DNA of 64,000 bases, taken from NCBI RefSeq assembly GCF_024158025.1, contig NZ_JAMZEL010000002.1:682001-746000 (forward strand). Direction: 5' to 3'. Every line of letters starts with the position of its first letter. The first letter of the stretch is position 1. The notes under the pieces are model-generated. The model worked only from the letters and a program-made list of their open reading frames with translations, was not told where the DNA came from and made no database searches. Both the position numbers and the translations under genes were made by a program. Source of the stretch: Runella salmonicolor (GTDB taxonomy: Bacteria; Bacteroidota; Bacteroidia; Cytophagales; Spirosomataceae). Below, piece by piece: positions 27,490-36,054 of the stretch.

Positions 27490-27522
27490 TGTATAACTGG
27501 GGCACTTGATTGTATAACTGGG
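27490..27522. promoter_or_regulatory. Direct repeats, candidate LytTR operator upstream of the GH5 gene
   Basis: TGTATAACTGGG occurs at 27490-27501 and 27511-27522, a 21-bp period. On the minus strand each reads CCCAGTTATACA, and a third partial copy (CAGTTATG) overlaps the end. LytTR regulators are known to bind 9-bp direct repeats with a GTT core at about this period. The repeats sit directly after the LytTR gene stop and about 175 bp before the GH5 start. Confidence 0.5.
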
Positions 27523-28254
27523 TTAAAAACCAATCACTTCCAAGAATTCTTTCTTTTTGCGCTTCGACACGTCCAGCTCGGTGCCGTCGGTGAGCAATAC
27601 ACTGCCGCCTTCGCCCCGTAAATACTCCCGAATGTGCGCCAAATTGATCAGTGTGGAGTGGTGAATCCTAAAAAATTGCAGATTTTCCAACAAAGCCTCA
27701 TAATCGCCCAAATTGCGCGACGAGACAATTTTCTGTTTGTTGTCGAGGTAAATCGTGGTGTAGTTACCCTCAGACACCAAGTACAGAATCTCTTTAATGG
27801 GCAAAAAAGAAATACCCCGTAGAGAAGGAACAGGAATCTTGTCAAATTGGGCATTGAGTTTTGAAAAGGCCGAGCGTTCCGTTTTTTGTTTGCTTTTTAT
27901 TTTCTGTACCAAACGCTCAACAGTCTCCATTAACTCCTTGACTCCAAAAGGTTTCAGCAAAAAATCCACCGCACTTTGTCGAACCGCCTGAATGGCGTAT
28001 TCGCTGTGAGCCGTAGTAATGACGACCTCAAAGGAGCGGTCAGGAAAAGCCGACAAGAAGTCAAAACCATCCATTTCGGGCATTTCGACGTCCAAAAAAA
28101 TCACATCAGGGGCCAGCTTTTCTATGTGCTTGGCCGCTTCTGGGGCCGAATCAAAGGTATGAATCACTTTTATCTCATCAGACGCCCTCTGAATTTTGAG
28201 TTGAAGTGCTTCAAGGCTGACAATTTCATCATCAATCAAGACTGCCGTTATCAT
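27523..28254 (-). CDS. LytTR-family response regulator
   Basis: The receiver domain (1-120) has DDEIV, the phospho-acceptor Asp in VIFLDVEMPEMDG and the Lys in FLLKPFGVKEL. The LytTR DNA-binding domain (about 145-243) has REILYLVSEGNYTTIYLDNKQKIVSSRNLGDYEALL and FFRIHHSTLINLAHI. Length 243 aa. It overlaps the sensor gene by 23 bp (28232-28254), a typical translationally coupled pair. Confidence 0.95.
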   Translation of the reverse strand: MITAVLIDDEIVSLEALQLKIQRASDEIKVIHTFDSAPEAAKHIEKLAPDVIFLDVEMPEMDGFDFLSAFPDRSFEVVITTAHSEYAIQAVRQSAVDFLLKPFGVKELMETVERLVQKIKSKQKTERSAFSKLNAQFDKIPVPSLRGISFLPIKEILYLVSEGNYTTIYLDNKQKIVSSRNLGDYEALLENLQFFRIHHSTLINLAHIREYLRGEGGSVLLTDGTELDVSKRKKKEFLEVIGF

Positions 28255-31200
28255 GTTGTTTCAAAGTTTGAAGGGTAAGTAAGGGTAAACGCAATTCTAC
28301 GATGGTGCCAGTATCATTCTCAAACTGAATATCTTTGATTTTCAACGATGTTTTGTCGGGGTAGAGGTCATTCAGCTTTCGAATACGCTCTTCCGTAAGC
28401 GCCGTTCCCAACGACTGAGTCTGGTATTTTTTGAAAGCGTTAACTTTGGACGATGCCTTGCGGCCAATGCCGTTATCAATGATGTTACTAATAAGTTGCT
28501 CATCCCCCATTTTCAGATGGATGTACAATTCCGCTGATTCTCCCTTTTTGTGGCGCAGTCCGTGCAGAATGGCATTTTCGACCAAGGGCTGAAACAGCGT
28601 AGATGGAATAAGGTATTGCCGCTGATTGAGCCGAGGGTCGAGGGAAATTTCATAGTTAAATTTACCATTACTCCGCTCCTGCTCCAATTGAATATACAAC
28701 TCTAATGCTTCCAATTCCTGCGCGATAGGGATGAACTCTTGCCTTGAATTTTCTAAAATCATCCTAATCAGTCGTGAAAATTTTTGCAAAAAATCACTGG
28801 CTTGACTCGTTTTATTGAGCATGATGTAGGAGTCAATCGTATTCATGCAGTTAAATATAAAGTGGGGATTCATCTGCGACCGCAACGCCATGATTTCGGC
28901 TTCGGCTTTCACGCGTTTGATTTCTTCTTTGTACTTCACCTCTGCCCGTATTTGACTGATTCTAAGGCGATAGAACACATACCCCACCCCCATAAGTGTA
29001 AATACCAGCAAAGCCCTGAACCAAGGGGAACGCCAAAAAGGGGCGTGAATCACCACATTCAACGTGCGCATCTCCGAGCTTATTTTCCCAGCCTCATCGG
29101 TAGCCCTGACTGCAAACCGATACTTGCCCTCACGCAGGTCGGCATACCGTACCGTTGTTGGATTGGGGGTTGTAATCCATTCCCCATCCACTCCTTCCAA
29201 CTGATAGCGCAGTTTTACTTTTTGCGGAAATCCATATTCGATTCCCGACAAATCAAGGGCAAATGAATTTTGGTCTGGTTGTAACTCTATTTCGGGTGTT
29301 TCACCAATGTAGGTATGGGTAACCAGCGGTTTTTCGTGGGCGTACAGTCCCGTAATTTGCACCTTCGGCCTCACATTGTAGGTATCATTGGCCTGTGGGT
29401 CAATGACCGTCACACCGTTGTTGCCGCCAAACACGGCCCGCCCGTCAGGCAACAGAAAGTTGCCGTACCAGTCGTACTCTTTAGAATTGGCCCCTTCGCG
29501 AGAGGTAAAGTTCAAATACTCATTTTTGATACGGTCAAAGTGGGCAATTCCCCGATTGGTAACCAACCAATGATTCCCGTTGGGCTCAGGAACTAGATTG
29601 GTGACGGCATTGTCGGGCAGGCCGTCTTTTTCGGTCAACAATTGATAACCTAAGGTGCGTTTATTGACCAGTGCTAACCCTCGATTGGTGCAAAACCACA
29701 AACTGTCAGACGGCATAGCCGCCGCAAACCAATGAACCCTAAAGGGAAAATCTAAACGTCGATGAACAACCTTCCAAGTATCTGACTGTCTGGACAATAC
29801 TACTATCCCCGACCACCAATTGACCGACAAAAACACTTGCTTCGTAGATGCATCATAGTACATCGGATGGCAACCGACAAATTTCTCATTGGCAATAGCA
29901 GCGACAGAATTGATGGAAAATGCCCCTTTTGTTTCAACAATTTCCCACAAACCATTGCCTGAAAACAGATAATGCCCGGGCAACGTTTCTACCATGAAGC
30001 CTGCGCCCCCAATCATAGCCTTATGATCATTGAAAGGCAATTGAAGTGATTTTTTGCCAGCTGGGTCAAAAACTTCTACTCCGTTCCCATTTAAAAACCA
30101 AATCCGTTCTTTTGTATCGGCCAGCAACGTAAATTTTCCTTTGTAGTAATTTATAAACCGTCCTTGCGCGTCCAATTCAACGGCCCCGCCGCTTTGCAGG
30201 TTGAGGTACGAATGGTCGCGCCAACGCACTAGACTCGCCACATGATTGTCGGGCAAACCCAAGGTCGTAATTTGGTCGGCTGTAAGCCAGTGCGCCGACT
30301 GAATACGGTTGAGGTTTGTATAATCCACACCAAACCCCGCCTGCGCCACAAAAAGATTACCTTCATTATCCAGATAGATGCTTTCGGCCATGTTAGCCGC
30401 CAAGCCGTCGGGTTTGGAAGCCGAATGCTGAAGTCGTTGTACAAACTTTTTTTGAGCTAGGTCAAACACATACAAACCGACATTCGACCCAAACAGCAAA
30501 CGATTTTTGTAACGTACTCCTCGCGTCAGGTACGACACGGGCTGCCGTTCATAGGTTTTGAAATTTTCAGTTGTACCACTTTGGATATTTAGGCGGGTCA
30601 GTGCGTTGTAATCACCCGTTTGCCAAAGAATTGAGTCATTCTCGACAATGATGTATTCCCCAACATTGGTTTTGGCAGGCTGTTTTGTGCCGTCAAAAAA
30701 ATATTCAACTTTGGTAACTTTCGTATTTTTTAAAGAGACTTTTGTAATCCCAACGTTGTTTTTACCGCCACTATAAAAGGTCTTCAACTCCTCGAATGGG
30801 GGGGTATACGAGCGGGGAAGCGTGATACTGACTTCATTGGTAACAAACGTAAACTTTTCGGAGTCAGGCTCATACACATACAACCCTGTGTTTTTAATTC
30901 CCGACAGGCCCATCCAAACCCTCCCCAGATGGTCGATATGGTAAGGAAAAGCCATTGTTGTGCCCTTACCAAAAGGCAATTCAATAAATTTAAACTGGTC
31001 GGTTTGGCGGTGATAGAAATTCAGTCCTTCGTTTGAGCCTACCCATAAATTACCCTTGGAATCCTCAACGATATTATTAATATCAACTCCCCTCAGATTT
31101 GAATTGGAGGGCTTATATACTCTGCACTTCGTACCGTCAAATCGATTGAGGCCGTTGTGCGTACCAAGCCATAAAAACCCGCGCGAATCGCGGTGCATAA

Positions 31201-31321
31201 AAAAAACATTGTTGTTGGAAAGTCCTTCTTCACGCGTCAGGTGATGAAACGACAATTGGAGGGGGGCTTGTCCAAAAACACCCATATTACCAACCAAAAG
31301 GAAAAGTAAATACTTGGGCAT
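28232..31321 (-). CDS. Propeller-type sensor histidine kinase (LytS-like His_kinase domain)
   Basis: A 1029-aa membrane sensor. After a signal peptide come Reg_prop beta-propeller repeats (SRGFLWLGTHNGLNRFDG; GNLWVGSNEGLNFY; GNLFVAQAGFGVDY), a Y_Y_Y domain (about 690-765), one membrane segment (FRALLVFTLMGVGYVFY) and a PF06580 kinase domain with the phospho-acceptor His in MNPHFIFNCMNTIDSYI (near residue 822), then an HATPase domain (NIIDNGIGRKAS). No receiver domain is fused. Such sensors usually detect glycans or their breakdown products in Bacteroidota, and the nearby GH5 gene fits that. Confidence 0.94.
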   Translation of the reverse strand: MPKYLLFLLVGNMGVFGQAPLQLSFHHLTREEGLSNNNVFFMHRDSRGFLWLGTHNGLNRFDGTKCRVYKPSNSNLRGVDINNIVEDSKGNLWVGSNEGLNFYHRQTDQFKFIELPFGKGTTMAFPYHIDHLGRVWMGLSGIKNTGLYVYEPDSEKFTFVTNEVSITLPRSYTPPFEELKTFYSGGKNNVGITKVSLKNTKVTKVEYFFDGTKQPAKTNVGEYIIVENDSILWQTGDYNALTRLNIQSGTTENFKTYERQPVSYLTRGVRYKNRLLFGSNVGLYVFDLAQKKFVQRLQHSASKPDGLAANMAESIYLDNEGNLFVAQAGFGVDYTNLNRIQSAHWLTADQITTLGLPDNHVASLVRWRDHSYLNLQSGGAVELDAQGRFINYYKGKFTLLADTKERIWFLNGNGVEVFDPAGKKSLQLPFNDHKAMIGGAGFMVETLPGHYLFSGNGLWEIVETKGAFSINSVAAIANEKFVGCHPMYYDASTKQVFLSVNWWSGIVVLSRQSDTWKVVHRRLDFPFRVHWFAAAMPSDSLWFCTNRGLALVNKRTLGYQLLTEKDGLPDNAVTNLVPEPNGNHWLVTNRGIAHFDRIKNEYLNFTSREGANSKEYDWYGNFLLPDGRAVFGGNNGVTVIDPQANDTYNVRPKVQITGLYAHEKPLVTHTYIGETPEIELQPDQNSFALDLSGIEYGFPQKVKLRYQLEGVDGEWITTPNPTTVRYADLREGKYRFAVRATDEAGKISSEMRTLNVVIHAPFWRSPWFRALLVFTLMGVGYVFYRLRISQIRAEVKYKEEIKRVKAEAEIMALRSQMNPHFIFNCMNTIDSYIMLNKTSQASDFLQKFSRLIRMILENSRQEFIPIAQELEALELYIQLEQERSNGKFNYEISLDPRLNQRQYLIPSTLFQPLVENAILHGLRHKKGESAELYIHLKMGDEQLISNIIDNGIGRKASSKVNAFKKYQTQSLGTALTEERIRKLNDLYPDKTSLKIKDIQFENDTGTIVELRLPLLTLQTLKQHDNGSLD

Positions 31322-31405
31322 GGAAGTAGAGGTTTATCCCAAAATAAACCAAAAAACCGCACTTTAAGCAATCAATTTAGTAAACGGTATGCGCTAACGG
31401 AGATT

Positions 31406-32710
31406 TTAATTGTCCACGTCTTTGACGACGGGCCGATTGTCGTTCATGCGTTTCTCGTACCTGATGTTGAACTTACTCAGATTTGGCCGATAAGCTCTTT
31501 TACGCGCCAATTCATACTGATAAATCGTTTGTCCTAACTGGTACAGAAACGGATGTCCCATGCTTTCGTACTCATATTTATTGTCGTTCAAAATTCCATC
31601 ACTATTCACGTACACCGTGGCCGAAAGCATGTATTCCACCTTGTTTTTAAAATCTGCCACGTACGAGGCGTCCGTCAGAAAGCCATACGCCCAGCCCACT
31701 TTGTTAAACACCCGCACACCCTCCGGCAATTGGTGATGGGTGCTATCCTGAAAGAAGAATTTGACGTAACTATCGTAGTATTGAGTTCCGTCATATTTGG
31801 GATAATTGGTCTCGCCCGGAAACTGAGAAAGGTATTGATACAGAAACTTGTAATCCTCTTGGGTCAAATCAAAACGCTGTTTGGCAGGCACCGAAAGCGG
31901 AAACATCACCGATTGTAGCATTTGTTGAAAAGCCTCAAGCGGTAATTTATTTCTCATTGTGAAATCAATCGGCTCGTTGATGAGACTATCTTTTGCGTTC
32001 ATGTAACCCTCCCCTACTTTTGCGATTCGGCTAAAATCAAACGGGTCGGGATTATACGTCGCAGGTTGGGCGTACAAAAGCGAGCCATCTTCGCGGATAA
32101 ACCTCACAGGATTGGTATGACGATTTTCTTCGGGAGTCATGCGCACAAAGCGGTGTGTGATGCGCGTATCTGGGTACCCTTTGGCGTGCAATGCGCGGTT
32201 GATGGCCTGCTGTCCCACAAACTCATACATCCGATTGTAGGCGTCGTTATCGCTGACTAAAAAGGCTTTTTTGATAAAATGGCCAATCGACGGAAACCCG
32301 TTAGGCGATGTTTCATCTTTCCACTCCTTGGTTTGCCCGCTAAACGCCGAATCAAACTGCATCGACGTAAACTTATCCAATCCATTGACTTCCAATTTGT
32401 TAATCTTTTCCAACGACAACAACGCCAATGGCAATTTGACGATGGAAGCAGGATTGAAGTAAAACGTACTGTCGAGGTTAAAATAGAAATTTTTAAAAGA
32501 TGGTTTGTTGTTTTTGTCGCGGTCAATCTGCGTATAGATAATCTGAAGGCGGTATTTTTCGGGATGCCTGACCACCTCTTGAAAAACAGCATGTGGGTTT
32601 TCGGTCATCAGTTGCGCCATCAAAACGTGGGTTTTGGGCTGCGAATGAGCAACTGAAATTGACAAAAAAATGAATAATGATACGATGCTGTTAAGAGAGA
32701 ATTTGCGCAT
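31406..32710 (-). CDS. Secreted class A beta-lactamase-like serine hydrolase
   Basis: Start at 32710 gives the signal peptide MRKFSLNSIVSLFIFLSISVAHSQ. The beta-lactamase/transpeptidase fold shows the active-site SIVK (about residue 91, preceded by NPA) and an SDN motif (SDNDAYNRMYE). The usual KTG triad is replaced by KVG in NKVGWAYGFLTDASY. The length of about 434 aa exceeds class A enzymes, with extra loops. Probably periplasmic; penicillinase activity is not implied. The start lies 12 bp from a long palindrome that covers its leader. Confidence 0.85.
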   Translation of the reverse strand: MRKFSLNSIVSLFIFLSISVAHSQPKTHVLMAQLMTENPHAVFQEVVRHPEKYRLQIIYTQIDRDKNNKPSFKNFYFNLDSTFYFNPASIVKLPLALLSLEKINKLEVNGLDKFTSMQFDSAFSGQTKEWKDETSPNGFPSIGHFIKKAFLVSDNDAYNRMYEFVGQQAINRALHAKGYPDTRITHRFVRMTPEENRHTNPVRFIREDGSLLYAQPATYNPDPFDFSRIAKVGEGYMNAKDSLINEPIDFTMRNKLPLEAFQQMLQSVMFPLSVPAKQRFDLTQEDYKFLYQYLSQFPGETNYPKYDGTQYYDSYVKFFFQDSTHHQLPEGVRVFNKVGWAYGFLTDASYVADFKNKVEYMLSATVYVNSDGILNDNKYEYESMGHPFLYQLGQTIYQYELARKRAYRPNLSKFNIRYEKRMNDNRPVVKDVDN

Positions 32711-32722
32711 AACTATCAAGAA

Positions 32723-32773
32723 AAATTATTCCTGCAATTTTGGAATTAAATTCCAAAATTGCAGGAATAATTT
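32723..32773 (-). terminator. 51-bp near-perfect palindrome, probable helicase terminator
   Basis: Arms of 25 bp (32723-32747 and 32749-32773) are perfectly complementary with a single central base. On the minus strand the stem is followed by a short T-run (AATTTTTCTTG). It lies after the DEAD-box helicase stop (32828) and ends 12 bp before the hydrolase ATG (32710), so it may also affect that gene's translation or start of transcription. Confidence 0.7.
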
Positions 32774-32827
32774 CACACCGACGAGCAGTTAGTTACGGCT
32801 AAAAGACACACGCCACGACACAAAAAA

Positions 32828-34150
32828 CTACCGCGCTACTTCAATCTTATACTTTTTGCCTTTCATTTTCTCTTCCTTGATTTTCTCCAACAGCGCTTTG
32901 TATTTCGTACGTTTTACGGCGGCGAAGGAGATATAATCTTTCACTTCAATTAGCCCCAAATCTCCTTTTTCGAGTTCGCCTTTTTGGGAGAAAAAGCCCA
33001 CAATATCCACTTTGTTTAGCTTGTTTTTCTTGCCGCCGCTGACATAAATCGTCACAAATTCGGGGGGATTGGGCAACGGGTAAGTGTCTAAAAGCTGAAT
33101 TTCAATCATATTGTTTTCCACGTATTGTGGGCGCACTTCATCCTTTTGGAAAATCAAGTAAGAATTGCCCGTGGCGTGCATTCGGGCCGTTCGGCCATTG
33201 CGGTGAATGAACTCGTGCTCATGGATGGGCAAATGATAATGGATGACGTGCTTCATTTCGGGAATATCCAGCCCACGCGCCGCCAAATCGGTGGTTACTA
33301 AATAATTAACGCTACCGTTTCTGAATTGAATCAAGGCGCGTTCGCGGGCATCTTGATCCATACCACCGTGATAAAAAGCCGCCTGAACGCCCCGTTCCTT
33401 CAACAATTCGCAGGTTCGCTCCACGGCATCGCGGTGATTGCAGAAAATCAACGCCGACTCGGAATGTAGCGAACAAATCAGCCGAAACAACGTATCGGCT
33501 TTGTCTTTATCTTCCGAAATCACGGCCTTCATCACCAAAGCTTGCGGGCCTTCTTCTTCGGGGGTAAAATTGACAATGTTGGGCGTAACCAATCCCACAA
33601 AGCCAGGGATTTTGATACCCGCCGTGGCCGATACCAGCACCCGTTTGGTGAGATTGCGTAATCCATCCATGATAAAAGCCATTTGCTCCTGAAACCCCAT
33701 TTCCAGAGACTTATCAAACTCATCCAAAATCAGCGTCTGAATATCGTCCAGTGAAAACGAGTTGCGGGTCAGGTGGTCGGCAATGCGGCCAGGGGTACCA
33801 ATCAAGACCGCTGGAGGCTCACTGAAATTCTGTATTTCGGTCGCCATCGCGTGCCCTCCATAACACACATTTACTTTAAAACCCGTGGCCATTTTTTTCC
33901 AGACCTGCTCAATTTGCATCGCCAACTCACGCGAGGGAGTAAGAATCAAACACTGTACCGTCTGTTTTTCGGGTTGTAATAATTGTACCAGTGGCAATAG
34001 AAAAGCTAAGGTTTTGCCAGAGCCAGTTGGAGATATCAATAACGTGTTATTATTGGTCAAAATGGCTTTTTGAGCCGCCTGTTGCATCGGATTTAATGCT
34101 TCAACACCTACATTAGAAAGTATCGTTGAAATGGATTGATTGTTGTTCAT
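32828..34150 (-). CDS. DEAD-box-type ATP-dependent RNA helicase
   Basis: All SF2 motifs are visible: Q motif near the N-terminus, motif I SPTGSGKTLAF, Ia PSRELAMQ, TPGRI, motif II LILDEFDKS, motif III SATAG, motif V TTDLAARGLDIP and motif VI HRNGRTAR. Motif II is DEFD, a variant I know from Bacteroidota homologues, so activity is expected. The C-terminal 80 residues resemble a DbpA-type RNA-binding domain (VDIVGFFSQKGELEKGDLGLIEVKDYISF). Length 440 aa. Role: ribosome assembly or RNA remodelling. Confidence 0.92.
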   Translation of the reverse strand: MNNNQSISTILSNVGVEALNPMQQAAQKAILTNNNTLLISPTGSGKTLAFLLPLVQLLQPEKQTVQCLILTPSRELAMQIEQVWKKMATGFKVNVCYGGHAMATEIQNFSEPPAVLIGTPGRIADHLTRNSFSLDDIQTLILDEFDKSLEMGFQEQMAFIMDGLRNLTKRVLVSATAGIKIPGFVGLVTPNIVNFTPEEEGPQALVMKAVISEDKDKADTLFRLICSLHSESALIFCNHRDAVERTCELLKERGVQAAFYHGGMDQDARERALIQFRNGSVNYLVTTDLAARGLDIPEMKHVIHYHLPIHEHEFIHRNGRTARMHATGNSYLIFQKDEVRPQYVENNMIEIQLLDTYPLPNPPEFVTIYVSGGKKNKLNKVDIVGFFSQKGELEKGDLGLIEVKDYISFAAVKRTKYKALLEKIKEEKMKGKKYKIEVAR

Positions 34151-34154
34151 GCCG

Positions 34155-34162
34155 CAAAGGTA
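34155..34162 (-). promoter_or_regulatory. Promoter box immediately before the helicase start
   Basis: On the minus strand TACCTTTG matches TAnnTTTG and ends only 4 bp before the ATG at 34150. If used, transcription would begin at or next to the start codon, giving a leaderless or near-leaderless mRNA. Confidence 0.5.
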
Positions 34163-34225
34163 CGGCCTTCTGACGGGATTTGAGAATATGAATCGGGCTT
34201 GTCGAGGATTCTCTTCTCATTCAAC

Positions 34226-35047
34226 TTACAAATCCACGATGATTTCGGGCCGTTGGGCATTCTCTTTTAAGAGGAGATTAGGTGTAACGTTGGCAAATTG
34301 CTTGAAGTCTTTGGCTAAATGGTCGTAGTCGCTATACCCAAAATGAACCGCTACGCTTAGCCAATCCAAATGAGGATGCATTACTTTGTACTGAAAAGCC
34401 TGATAAAAACGGCTGATGCGGCTATACAGCTTAGGACCAATCCCCATACGCTCATTGAATTTACGTTCAAACTGTCGCGGGCTCAAGCAGGCTTGACTTG
34501 CCAACCAATCCAACGAAAACTGTGTGGGGTTTCTCTGCAGCAGCAGCCCAATTTTGTCAATCGGAGAACTTTCCTTTTTGACGTTTCTAATTTTGCCAAT
34601 CAGAAACTCTTCCGCTCGCTCAATCATTTCGTCGTAGCTATCGGCGTCGGCAATTTGGTCGCTGACCTTCAGCAATTCGGGGTGAATCAGGGCCGAAGCA
34701 TCATGGTAAGTTGCGGTCAATTCGTAATTCGGAATGCCCAACAAACGATACATGGCCCCTGGCTGAAAGATAACCATCAGCATCAAAAAATCAGGGCCAT
34801 AGTAATTTTGAAAATTGAGCCGGCTTACCTGTTGCCCAAAAACAGCACTTCGGGCTACTTTATAACTGTTGCCCGCCGTTAAATCATGTGAATAAATTCC
34901 ACCGCGCCCAAAAAACGCCAAGGCTTGCTCAATTCTTGTCGGATAAGGTTTAATATGATAACCTATGGTCGAATTGAGATTGACCAATAGATAATTTTGG
35001 ACAAAAGGCCGCAGTGCGATGCTGGGCAGTATCTCCCTGAATATCAT
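34226..35047 (-). CDS. AraC-family regulator (cassette 1)
   Basis: A 273-aa protein with an N-terminal cupin-like domain of the type common in Bacteroidota (MIFREILPSIALRPFVQNYLLVN, ~1-150) and a C-terminal AraC HTH (SLDWLASQACLSPRQFERKFNERMGIGPKLYSRISRF ... DWLSVAVHFGYSDYDHLAKDFKQFANVTP). It lies 59 bp downstream of the alpha/beta hydrolase gene on the same strand. A TAnnTTTG box (35067-35074) could also give it its own promoter. It is the likely activator of the hydrolase promoter module (inference). Confidence 0.92.
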   Translation of the reverse strand: MIFREILPSIALRPFVQNYLLVNLNSTIGYHIKPYPTRIEQALAFFGRGGIYSHDLTAGNSYKVARSAVFGQQVSRLNFQNYYGPDFLMLMVIFQPGAMYRLLGIPNYELTATYHDASALIHPELLKVSDQIADADSYDEMIERAEEFLIGKIRNVKKESSPIDKIGLLLQRNPTQFSLDWLASQACLSPRQFERKFNERMGIGPKLYSRISRFYQAFQYKVMHPHLDWLSVAVHFGYSDYDHLAKDFKQFANVTPNLLLKENAQRPEIIVDL

Positions 35048-35066
35048 AAACTTAGTCGATATAAGA

Positions 35067-35074
35067 CAAAATTA
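35067..35074 (-). promoter_or_regulatory. Putative promoter box of the AraC gene (cassette 1)
   Basis: TAATTTTG on the minus strand, 19 bp before the ATG at 35047, in the short gap after the hydrolase stop. Confidence 0.4.
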
Positions 35075-35106
35075 ATCACATTCCAGCGAATACCCCACAA
35101 TCGTTC

Positions 35107-35907
35107 TCAGATTTGTAGCAGTAGGGCCGCCAACTCGACGGGCATGGAGAAAAAGGGCGAATGACTCGACTTCAATCTATACACACGCTCACACTTGACC
35201 CGGGTTGGTAGCAGTGTTTTATCCAAATCTTTACTTTCAGTACACAGAATGTAATATTTTGGAATGTCCCCATACACCGCATCCGTTAGCCTAACGGGCG
35301 TACCCAACGGGGCAAAAGATTGCCTGGATAGGTTTTGATGGGCAAACTGACGGTCTTCATCGGTGCAATCATGGTAAAAAAGAATATCAGCAAGCTCAGG
35401 CTTGAAAGTACTTGTTTTGCGATTTGGAGCCACAATTAACGCTTTTCCGACGGTTATACGGCTCGTATCTTTGGGAAGCGTTGCTTCAATCAGCTGGGCC
35501 AATGAGCTTACTGAATCACCGTTTTTGGGTAAAAAAGCATCCAAAAATACCAGTTTACTTACTTTTTGTAACCCCAATTGTTCGGCAGCTTGCGCAATCA
35601 CCACTCCTCCCATCGAATGACCCACCAAAACCACCTTTCCTCCCGCTTGATTGGCTACATCTATCACTTTAGACACGTAGCGGTCGAGCGTAATATCGTC
35701 GGGAGGCGTGGTATCGGTGCCATGACCCGGTAGGTCAATGGCGACCACTTTGTGCCCTTGGGTGGTCAGTAACGGAACTACTTTGTTCCAGCACCAAGCG
35801 CCGTGCCATGCGCCATGTACCAACAAATACGTTTGAGAAGGCTGTTTTTGCGCGAAACAAAAAGGGTTTAGACAGGCAAGTACCAATAAAAACAAAAGCT
35901 TTTTCAT
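35107..35907 (-). CDS. Secreted alpha/beta hydrolase
   Basis: The ATG at 35907 gives the signal peptide MKKLLFLLVLACLNPFCFAQ. The longer frame start at 35934 lies inside the -7 box (35932-35939), so it cannot be used from that promoter. Alpha/beta-hydrolase fold: oxyanion HGAWHGAWCW, nucleophile elbow GHSMGG (about residue 95), late catalytic His in SSHSPFFSMP. Resembles salicylate/MeSA esterase-like hydrolases; substrate unknown. First gene of AraC cassette 1. Confidence 0.9.
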   Translation of the reverse strand: MKKLLFLLVLACLNPFCFAQKQPSQTYLLVHGAWHGAWCWNKVVPLLTTQGHKVVAIDLPGHGTDTTPPDDITLDRYVSKVIDVANQAGGKVVLVGHSMGGVVIAQAAEQLGLQKVSKLVFLDAFLPKNGDSVSSLAQLIEATLPKDTSRITVGKALIVAPNRKTSTFKPELADILFYHDCTDEDRQFAHQNLSRQSFAPLGTPVRLTDAVYGDIPKYYILCTESKDLDKTLLPTRVKCERVYRLKSSHSPFFSMPVELAALLLQI

Positions 35908-35931
35908 CGTTTCGGAGGGGGATGTTTTAGG

Positions 35932-35983
35932 CAAAAGTACCCTCCCGACTCAAAAAGCGACAAGTAAAAAAACGACATCTTTT
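35932..35983 (-). promoter_or_regulatory. AraC-cassette promoter module 1 (hydrolase)
   Basis: The -7 box TACTTTTG is at 35932-35939, 24 bp before the hydrolase ATG. The element AAAAGATGTCGTTTTTTTAC (minus strand, 35964-35983) has its CGACAT core (35973-35978) exactly 33 bp from the box. A second, similar TTGTCGCTTTTT (35951-35962) follows on the minus strand, giving two tandem TGTCG half-sites, as AraC dimers often use. Confidence 0.65.
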
Positions 35984-36017
35984 ACCAATATCCCCTCACA
36001 TCATCTGGCCAATGAAC

Positions 36018-36051
36018 AAAAAAAAAGCAAGCCTTCCGACTTGCCTTTTTT
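36018..36051 (-). terminator. Intrinsic terminator after the sugar isomerase gene
   Basis: GCAAG/CTTGC stem with flanking A- and T-runs (nine A at 36018-36026, six T at 36046-36051), so it works on both strands; it lies 3 bp after the stop of the minus-strand isomerase gene. Confidence 0.78.
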
Positions 36052-36054
36052 GAT

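Noticed and set aside
33725..33760. DEFD in helicase motif II as a loss of function
   Set aside because: DEFD is familiar in Bacteroidota DEAD-box helicases and all other motifs are intact.
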